The position numbers and the translations under genes are program-made. The notes beneath the pieces are model-generated. The model searched no databases. It saw nothing but the letters and a program-made list of their open reading frames with translations, and was not told where the DNA came from. A DNA stretch of 64,000 nucleotides from Lentinula raphanica. Taxonomy: Eukaryota; Basidiomycota; Agaricomycetes; Agaricales; Omphalotaceae. Shown in pieces: positions 56,086-64,000 of the stretch (position 1 is its first letter; each line of letters begins with the position of its first letter). The stretch is from contig JANVFP010000007.1 in assembly GCA_027919835.1 (NCBI GenBank), forward strand, positions 372,001 through 436,000. The letters are read 5' to 3'.

Positions 56086-57222
56086 TCACCAGCCCATCGC
56101 CCGATATCTACAAAGCCCAGTGTTATCACGGTAGCCGCCACAAGAGCTTCACAAAAAACTTACGCCACCTTAGCAGCCTGTAGCTTCGCAGACTTCTTAT
56201 TCCTGCCTCTGCCAGAACCTTTGTCTTCTCCGTTGACTATGAGACAGAAAAAAGACTCAGTCAGAACTCGGATAGGTGATAGATTCTATACGAAATGCAA
56301 GCCTGACTTTGGCAGTATACTACCCATTCGGGTACATGGTCCGGTCCTCCTACGCGTTTGTCCCGATATTGGATATGGGCTCCCTTCTGTGCTGCTGTCT
56401 GGTTAACCAAGAAAAGAGTATGATCCTTGGCCAACGGATTCATAGGAGGTGATGCGGAAGGCGAATGTGTTGGAGAGGTGGGAGGAGTAGCCAAAGAGCT
56501 ATAAGGCCTCGAGGTATAGATCGAATGACCGTCTCTACTAGAGGATGATTTCACAATTTGTTCTGGGATTGAGCTGATCGACATGTCCAGCTTGAGGATT
56601 AATTTGTTGACCCAATTCTTCAGCTCTGGTTTAATCACCATCCCGGCGCCCACATAAAGAGCACCTATGTATGATAGGATGAAAGTGCATAGTTTATTCT
56701 GTAGTCACCAGAAATCAATGACACCTCAAAGACAAAACGACGATGTGATTAGAACACTTTCCTTTCTGTTCGATATACCATCTGAATTCCTTTGAAGGAA
56801 CATCTGAATTTGCTCTGGATACTGTTCGATCCAAGCTAAAAGATTGTCTTCATCGATTATTTGATCAACTTCATCCTGACGAAAGCCATAACTTATCAGG
56901 GAGCGAACTTTGTAGTACAGGCAAGTTTGAGCACAGTACATACCTGGAAATCATCGGCCTCTAGGAGGGGTTGTTTTTGAAAAAGATAATCCGTCACAAT
57001 CAGATTGAGGACCTGAAAATCGACTGAGCCGCAACAGAAACACTACTAGACATGACCACAAACCTGATTACCAAGGATAGCGAGCCGGTCACGTCTGTAT
57101 AATGAGATTCGACTGGAAGAATCGCGAGGACCATACACCGCGATAGTCAGATCTGCGACATCCTTTCCCTCAATGGGAGGAAAAGCAGGGAGAGGGATGT
57201 CGTTCATTTCGACCACCTTCAT
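56086..57222 (-). CDS. Degenerate RNase III domain plus double-stranded-RNA-binding domain
   Basis: Six exons join in frame: 57064-57222, 56944-57012, 56779-56875, 56308-56664, 56164-56236 and 56086-56107, giving 258 residues. The N-terminal RNase III fold is recognisable from YRRDRLAILGNQVLNLIVTD with YLFQ (residues 42-65), a helical middle DEVDQIIDEDNLLAWIEQY, and GALYVGAGMVIKPELKNWVN. A Ser/Pro linker (residues about 155-190) leads to a dsRBD: HIQYRDKRVGGPDHVPEWVV, NGEDKGSGRGRNKKSAKLQA, AKVAYRAMGW. The signature acidic residues are missing: ERLEFLGD is DRLAILGN, and the second acidic pair before GALY is absent. RNA binding without cleavage is therefore likely. Alternatives are a mitochondrial ribosome protein or a Dicer partner. 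Confidence 0.75.
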
Positions 57223-57756
57223 GATGGAGGGTGTGTATATCGATGCCGGGGGGCCTCACACGTCCTATATACTTGTATCAAACGACCTACACGTGTAGAA
57301 TATCGATGCCAGAAGATACCTATAATCGTCCAGGCGTCATTTAACATTACCGTAAAGCGCTACCTTCTGAATGCCTTTATGCTTCAACAACAAAGTTGCC
57401 ATCGTTCCATCAGATTCAACAGCTTTTCGACCTACCTCAGTGATTTTCTTCTCATGCTGGATGATGTTATAGCAGCAGACAAGAACGAAGTTAATGGATA
57501 CCTGAATCCATACCGAATATGCTTTCAGTTTCGCCGCAAACACGGGTGGCTTTTCACAGATTCAGATGACTATTCCTGATCTAGATGCAGAATGTATTAA
57601 TGGGTCAGACGAAGACTAGAGTGTAGTGAGGAGTAAGGCGTTTGAGTGAATCGAAGAAAGAAAGTTTGGGAAAGACCGAGCAACCGATAGAAGAAGCGAT
57701 GGAAGTGTGTAGAGTATTATGATGATGAGATCGAAGAAAAAGCATGGTGAATATTA
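57223..57756. other. Intergenic region upstream of the RNase III-like gene
   Basis: A minus-strand frame at 57337-57543 includes HEKKITEVGRKAVESDGTMA and could be an exon of an unrecognised gene, because splice-like words flank it. I found no partner exons and leave it unassigned. Confidence 0.35.
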
Positions 57757-60700
57757 CTATAATAGATCCATCTGAGCATTATGCGGACCCAGAGTCGACG
57801 TAGATTTGATACTCGCAGCTCGACCATGAACGGATGACTTTGTACCGTGATAACTTGAAGCGTAGCCATCAGAAGATTTACGAGGGAAACTAACTCCACC
57901 CTGACTATGCTCTTTCGAGTGTCCGTGTCCAGCGATGACGGAGCGTGTGTTGGGAGTAGGGATCGTCTGTGGCACAGACGGGAACGAATCAAAAAATTCC
58001 TGATCGAGCAGCGGTGAACGGACGGAAGAGTCATTCGAAGTGGTGGAGATCCAAGATGTGCGAGTGGAGATTTGGGGCCGACCTCCGTTCTGAGGTGGGG
58101 TGCTGGGAGGAGGGTGGAGAGAGTTTAAACTTGTTTCGGGCATGAGGAGTTCATGCAGTGATGGAGAAGGAGGAAGAACACTTGGCAATTCAGGGATCGT
58201 TTGTTGAGAAGGGTCTGCAGATAACAAAAAAAGAGGATTCATTAACACCAATCTCCGCCGTGAATACACATCCACCAAGTTCTGACTCACCAGCATCAAA
58301 AGCACTCATCGTACTCGCATTCGACTTCTTCCTCCCTCTAAACATCTTCCCCGCAAACGACGTCGCCCGACTGACACTTCCCTGGCTCTTCTTCGGCGAC
58401 ATCGACGGCCAGGGAACGTTGATCACTGATCCCGGTCGATTTGCAGACTGTGTTCTGGACCTGGTCTGAAGCAAAGGCCCCGTGCCAGCGAAGCCTGGGC
58501 TGTTATCCGGAGGAGTCAAAACCGCGACAGAATCCTCTGATGAGATCTCGGAAGACATCGAAACGCTGTGACGTTGGGACGCACCCTGGGAACGTGTGCT
58601 TGTGAACTTTCGGAAGCTGGAGAGATATCGAGCCGAAGGAGACTTGGGTGGTGGAGTTGGAGGTATTTCGTCTGTGAAGTTGTTGTTATTGCTGGTGCTG
58701 TTGTCGTTTACTACTGAGGGAATAACGGGTACAGGTGGTACGTTGGAGAATGAAGGTTGAGAAGATGATGTGAGGAACATGGATTTTGAACGATTCGGGA
58801 CAGCATGTTCCCTATTTGCTTGAGCTGGAGCAGATCCAAGTCCCAACTCTGCCTCATCTTCCTTCCTATTCGCAGACTTGCTCCTCCCAAGGGGATTACG
58901 CAACGAAAACGACGGCTTCCTTCTCGAATCAGAACTTCCACGACCTTTCATACTCTTCGTCGAAGGTCGTCTCCTCAGAAGCTCCTTATACTTCTCCTGA
59001 TCTTCAGCTTCCTTAGCCTGACGCTCTTCCATACCCATACTCGGACGTACGGGTGCAGACGTCGGTCCTTCGTGCATCTCCTTGACTGGTAGGGCCTCAT
59101 CAGGATACTCCCCGTTCATCAACTTCTGCTCCAGAATCGCGGATTGGGCAACCAACGAGAGGAGATCCCCGAATCCAGGACTCATCGGGTCCTCCAGTGT
59201 CGGAGGTCGACCACCACGGCGCTGAGGTGTCGATCGAGGCAATGTAGCAGACTGAAAAGCAGGTTTGTCGCGCGACTTTTCGTGCACGACAGCATTCAAG
59301 GTTTGACTCGTGTTCTTTCCTTGGGGTTTGGGATTGAAATCAGCATCGGGATAGGTAGAGGAAAAGCTGCGTGGATGGGCTACGATAGGTACGGGCCGCT
59401 TCGACAAATCGCCAACTATGACGGTTCCGAATTCAACGCCGGGAGGACTCATGGTATCGGACCAAGCTGAAGGTACAGCAGTCTTTGGTCGCTCGGGGAG
59501 AGGTTCATGATCCGATTCGCCGTCACCATCAAGATCCATTGGTGTGGGCTTCTTAGCTGTTCTACTCGTATTCGTCGTGCCAGGCTCTGTGTTTTGTGAG
59601 GTAGTAAGTTTGGGAGTCGTCTCCGGCTGGAGTTTCTCGGCCGCGTCGTGCAAGGAGGAGACATTGTCTTCAGCGATAACTTTGAACTCGGCGCTGGTTG
59701 GAGTTCGAGCTCCTGGAAGGAAGATAGATACACCTCTACTGGTGATAGGTGATATTTTGTGAGCCACGGTAAGATGTCCAGGGCTTTCGGTGTAGCTGGA
59801 GCGAGGAGAAGGATCGTCGATACTCCTTTGCGATAGCAGTGAATCTCTAACAGCAGAGCGGGCAGATGGGATAGATAGCGGGGGTAATGTTTTAGGCTCT
59901 GTTGTGTCGTTGGTCGTCGAGTCGGGCTCGTTTCTTGCAGGCGACATCGTAGGGGGAGAGAGGAAGATATCTTCCACTTCGACGGGAGGAGTTAAAATAG
60001 CAGAAACTGGACGGATAGGTTCCTGAATGTTCGAAGGGTCCTCGCCTGACAATTCAATGCCGGTAACTCGTGGTGAGATGACAGAGGAAGGATCCAGCGA
60101 CTTCAGCTCAGTCTCTAGGATAGAACCGGAAGGCAGTGAGTCGACGGGCAGATCATCCGAAACTGCGATGATAGGTGATTCGACAACTGCGACATTCGTT
60201 AACCCTGTGCTGTCCATAGGAAGGCCATGCTCATCGACGTCTCTCCCGGGTTCAGTATCAAAGATTGTAGGAGTAACAGTTGCAGAATGATCGTTTTGGA
60301 TGTCATTCTGAGTTGAGATCTCCTGTCTGAATTCGTCTTGTTCCGACTCGGCGGCAGGAGTGATGGGGTTGTCGGGCAAGGAACTGTCCTCGAGTGCGGG
60401 TTTATACGAGGTGCTCGCGCTTGTTGGGACGGGGGAAGGGATACTAGGTTCCAAAGGTGGACTTTCTTTGGATTGTCTTTCGTGCGAAACGGTAGAATCA
60501 ACGGTTGTTGCCTCTTCTTCTGAGAGAACAGCTCCCTTTTCATCAAACATAGCCTATACAATTCATCAAGGAGGGAACCACAAAACAATCATTTAATTGG
60601 TCACATACTGGATCAGATGATGATACGTCCTCTGCCTCTACGGGTAAATCAGGTTGAGGGGAAACGATGATAGCTGGAGGGTCATCCATAAGCATAGAAA

Positions 60701-61384
60701 AGCGGCGGTTCGCGATAATAGGTGGAGGAGGAGAAGGCACCGGCGAAGTGGAATTTTCCCGCAGACGGGGATCGTACACCTGCTGGTTATCAGCTTCCGT
60801 TTTACGAGCAAGCTCCATTGCTTTGGTGAACTCTGTCCCTCTACGACCCGTATGAATCGGCTTCAGAGGCTCTAGAGCGGGACTGGGAGGTGAAAACGAG
60901 CGTGGGGTTCCTTCGAACGGAGAGGGAGATCTGCTGTTGTTGGCTGGCCCGGTGAATTGTTGCATGAGAGAACCACCTGTGTACTGAGGCCTAATAGATC
61001 CGCCGCCAGTGGTTTGAGGTTTGACTGGCGCAGGAATACGATTGCCGTATAACTCTCTGCTCGTTTTGCCCTGTCCAGAGTCCGTCGGAGGAGCTCCCAG
61101 ACCAAAACTACCTCGAGGAACTGGGACACCACCTTTCTTCTCGAACCTTGCAATTTTCTCTCTCAAAGCAGCGACATTTGACGGAGGTCCTGAGGAAGAC
61201 GACGAGCTAGATGTCGTAGGAGGCGGTGACGTTGGGCGCTGTGACTGTTCGGAATTTTTCTGCTGTAGAGCTGCGATTCGTTCCTTCAGGTTTACTGGAG
61301 GAACTTGGGTTCTTAGAGAGGTCCTGTAGCAGTTATCAGAGTCAAAACTCGTAGAAGACAATTGAAAATTTAAGCAACGCACAT
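57757..61384 (-). CDS. Long disordered, proline/serine-rich protein
   Basis: About 1,140 residues. The conserved start region is TSLRTQVPPVNLKERIAALQ followed by NVAALREKIARFEKKGGVPV, two short amphipathic helices of similar form. Then come Ser/Pro-rich tracts, FTKAMELARKTEADNQQVYD, and a long exon (about 58280-60553, AMFDEKGAVLSEEEATTVDS). Further patches are SPGFGDLLSLVAQSAILEQK, ERQAKEAEDQEKYKELLRRR and KSPSARYLSSFRKFTSTRSQ. The last exon ends with SVHGRAASIKSTSTLGPHNA at 57757. The likely joins are SSDP to AMFDEK and SAFDA to DPSQQ. The start is uncertain: the ATG at 61382-61384 is split by an intron, and an upstream exon may exist. The architecture suggests a scaffold or cytoskeletal regulator. 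No family is named. Confidence 0.65.
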
Positions 61385-61526
61385 GTGCTGTGATAAACGA
61401 TTGTATGAGGCTTGAACTGTTCTATACAGACCGTCCAGCGACTGTACTTGGACCACCAAAGAATAAGATGTGAATGAGAGTTGAAGAACGTAGTCGAAGA
61501 GAGAGGCAAACGGCGATGTTGGGGAA

Positions 61527-62757
61527 GAACAAAGGTGAATTGATGGTAAGAGTTGAACTTGCTCTAAATTAATTACTCCCGAAAAGCGCCGTTTTAGGCG
61601 CCCGTCGAACATGCATACCCCAAACGACTACATACATGCTTAGCAACTTATACAGCGGCAGCAACTCTGAGAGCAATTTACACTACGCAAGCAACGCTCT
61701 AATATCATCTAATGAAGCAGAATCATCTGAACTCTTCTCTCGAAGGAAAGGTCAGCCAGCAAAATTGGCCTCGTTCACGTCCTGCACCGTCTGCCGCCCA
61801 TGATCAATTACTCCATTCAAAGTGAGCTATTTTCGAGCAAATCAGACTCGTATCTCACAGCCCTACATGGAAACAAATTCGCTCACCATTCTATCATGTC
61901 CGACGTGAGGAGCAAAACGAGCAACTCTCTCTTCCGGATCCATCTTAAGGAGGTCATCTAGAGATATCTGACAAAGAATAACACACGCCGAGAAATGGTT
62001 CATTCCGTCTGCGGCCGCAAGGTTGTCTTCATCCTAGAAGAGAATCATGAGAATCCTTCTCCTCGAGCAAGTATCAGATGAAAAAAACTCTTACCTCACC
62101 ACCTTCATCATCCAACCACGCTCGATCACCCCACAACCCAACCTCCGTCCCACTTCTCTTCTCTGCTTCATCCCCGAACATCCTCGCAAGCATCGCCGCA
62201 TCCTGTACCGTATCCGCAAACGCATTCATCACCCGACACCCTTCCCTCTTATCCCCACACGCCTCCTTCAACGACATATCTCTCCGGAACTTCCTAACGG
62301 CCTTGATCACAGGCGGAGAATACGCGTTCAAACTCGAACTTGCACTTGCACTTGATGTAGCTTTGGTCGCCGAGTCAAGCTTGAACGCCATTGAAGGAAC
62401 GAATGCCTCGAAAATGACGAGAAGGTTATCGTATCGCCAGGATTGTTCTAATATCGAGTCGACTAGTGCGTCGACTTGAGAAGGCAGAGCGAGCAAATTG
62501 GTGAAAATGACCGCGGTGTGTGGATCGATGATGAGATCCACGGCTACAAGTGTGTCGCGTTCTACCAGCCCGATACCGCAAGCTCCAGAGCGTAGGGAAC
62601 GGACTAAAGCCTGCTTCTGGAGTAGATTCATCGAAGCCATGTACCAATGGGCGGTGGTAGGCAAGGTTCGGTCCCCGAGATCTGGCAGTCGAAGTGTGTT
62701 CTTATCGAAAATACTTTCTGGAGCAATCTTATGAGCCAGTGATCCATTGCTTGACTC
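61527..62757 (-). repeat. Segmental duplication, right copy (partner at 19442-20672)
   Basis: Probably the source copy, because here the shared sequence sits inside a long uninterrupted gene. See the left copy for landmarks. The duplicated block covers the 3' part of the SHOC1/Zip2-like gene and its 3' flank up to the promoter region of the disordered-protein gene. Confidence 0.85.
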
Positions 62758-64000
62758 GCTCTCCGCGGCTCGAGCTGCGGGAGCTACAGGTTCAGGTTTG
62801 GCAGGAGGAGGCGTACGCAGTTTTTTCGAACGTAGCCTCGCGAATTCTGCTACATTGACTGAGTGATCATAGACGGGGATCTTGAATGGTTCCGATGGTG
62901 CTGGAGGCTGGGATTCTTGAACAGGATGCACCGGCGCAGGAGACAATGGCTGAAGCTGAGAGTGTGTTCCCTGAGGTACGAGTATCGGTTGGGACTCAAA
63001 AGTGAGCGGGACGAAGTCTGGGTCTTGATGATATTGGGTAGTGGCAGTCTTTGTGCTATGTAGTTGGTGATTGGGATCAAACACAGTTAATTCTTCTTGA
63101 TTTTCGAGATGGGCATGGGCTTGAGTTCCTGTAGCGTCATCATTACATGCTTCAGACGGAAGTGGGCCGTCTGGCCCAGGACACAGCAAGTAATCCACAA
63201 ACCCGATACCAGAATCGTTGACCTCTGGTAGATCACCAGGATCTTGGTATCGATATTCTTCGTCCCAATCTAAACGAGGCCGCTTCGTGGGTCGATTGTA
63301 ACTAGCTTCGTCGTCGTGTTGATAGTCAGGAGAATGATGTGCTGGCTGATCGAGCAAGTAGTCGCAGTGATCTTCGAGCGATTTCCGTTCCATCTGAGCC
63401 CGAAGATGGAGAAGAACATCTGACGGGTCCTGATTCTCCTTATCACTGTCAAACCCGTCTTCATCTCCAAACCCATTCCCATACTGATCAAGTCCTTCGA
63501 CTCCTTCAGCTGCAGCGACGGACCCAGCAACCCTCAGCGGTTCAAAATCATCTTCGCCCAAAAGCCAGCCATGATGATGATCCCCTTGGTATTCAATTCC
63601 ATTCAACGAATCAAGAAGGTGATAGGGAATCCCGAAGCCCGTTTCAGCGCGAGGAAAGAGCTCTGCATCATACACTGGGGACAACATGCCAGTCGGATCA
63701 GGAGTCAAAGCGAACGCTTGAGGTGCAGATCCGTCGTTCGAATGCGGAACAGGGCGAAGGGATGAGGGAGAACTTGAAGGAAGTTTAAGTTGATGTTCTT
63801 CCATCGTAAGATGGCGCGGGTTAATCGTGCTATCCTTCACCGCCGTTTCTTGTCCCGCAAGAACATCCGCATTGGCATGTTCGACACCACTCGAACAGTC
63901 TTGAGCTTCGTCGACCAATCCGTCACCCTCCACGACCCGTTCAACTTCCCCAGCTTCACCCATAGCTAGTCCCTTCACCCTCCTACGTTCTTCTCTCGAC
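61863..64000 (-). CDS. SHOC1/Zip2-like XPF-family candidate, 5' end beyond window
   Basis: The frame stays open to the right edge, so the start is not in the window. The first ~400 visible residues are acidic and disordered (GDEDGFDSDKENQDPSDVLL, HDDEASYNRPTKRPRLDWDE). EFARLRSKKLRTPPP marks the boundary to a folded domain: LPTTAHWYMASMNLLQKQAL, LVERDTLVAVDLIIDPHTAV, RYDNLLVIFEAFVPSMAF and VIKAVRKFRRDMSLKEACGD. After an intron the last exon gives DEDNLAAADGMNHFSACVIL, then DDLLKMDPEERVARFAPHVG, a helix-hairpin-helix-like end, stop at 61863. The beta-strand pattern VDLIIxPxTAVIF followed by a helical tail resembles inactive XPF-type nucleases of the Zip2/SHOC1 meiotic crossover group. That assignment is tentative. 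Confidence 0.6.

Noticed and set aside
1..64000. CRISPR arrays, bacterial operons, ribosome binding sites
   Set aside because: Eukaryotic nuclear sequence with introns; no regularly spaced direct repeats of the right size were seen.

Overview
The window comes from a nuclear genome of a mushroom-forming basidiomycete (Agaricomycetes). The evidence is genes cut by many short GT-AG introns (about 50-70 nt), two Zn2Cys6 transcription factors, several F-box proteins, three seven-helix proteins with a DUF6533-type N-terminus, and a eukaryotic tRNA-Asn. I named nothing by database search. Every product call rests on motifs I could read, and most multi-exon models were rebuilt by hand from splice signals and reading-frame continuity.

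Layout. 1-6.2 kb: two tandem copies of a DUF6533 membrane-protein gene with matching upstream flanks. 6.2-8.5 kb: no gene. 8.6-13.5 kb: a proline/serine-rich protein, a tRNA-Asn, a seven-exon acylpyruvase (FAHD1-type) gene and a small single-pass membrane protein. 14-18.7 kb: a Zn2Cys6 transcription factor converging on a secreted, membrane-anchored protein. 19-26 kb: a rearranged zone. It holds two pieces of an Ariadne-type RBR ubiquitin-ligase gene. Between them lies a chimeric gene whose 3' half is a duplicate of the gene at the right edge of the window, and an 852-bp inverted-repeat transposon interrupts that chimera. A hairpin-forming repeat and a decayed URA2-type (carbamoyl-phosphate synthase/dihydroorotase-like) pseudogene follow. 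26-28.4 kb: repeats without a convincing gene.

28.5-39.8 kb: an F-box gene, a transcription factor combining C2H2 and Zn2Cys6 fingers, a second F-box-type gene with a broken tandem copy (carrying a small poly(A)-tailed insertion), and an O-methyltransferase. 40.8-47.3 kb: a GDSL/SGNH esterase, a membrane-anchored beta-sandwich protein, and ILV2, the mitochondrial acetolactate synthase of branched-chain amino acid synthesis. 47.6-55.7 kb: another F-box gene, the third DUF6533 gene, another seven-helix protein, a small membrane protein and a further F-box-like gene. 56-64 kb: a degenerate RNase III plus double-stranded-RNA-binding protein, a long disordered protein, and the edge-truncated SHOC1/Zip2-like candidate whose 3' end was copied to 19.4-20.7 kb.

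The housekeeping genes (ILV2, acylpyruvase, tRNA) look intact. I see no pathway cluster joining neighbours. The main interest is the 19-26 kb zone, where duplication, transposon insertion and decay are layered, and the apparently catalytically dead RNase III-dsRBD protein.
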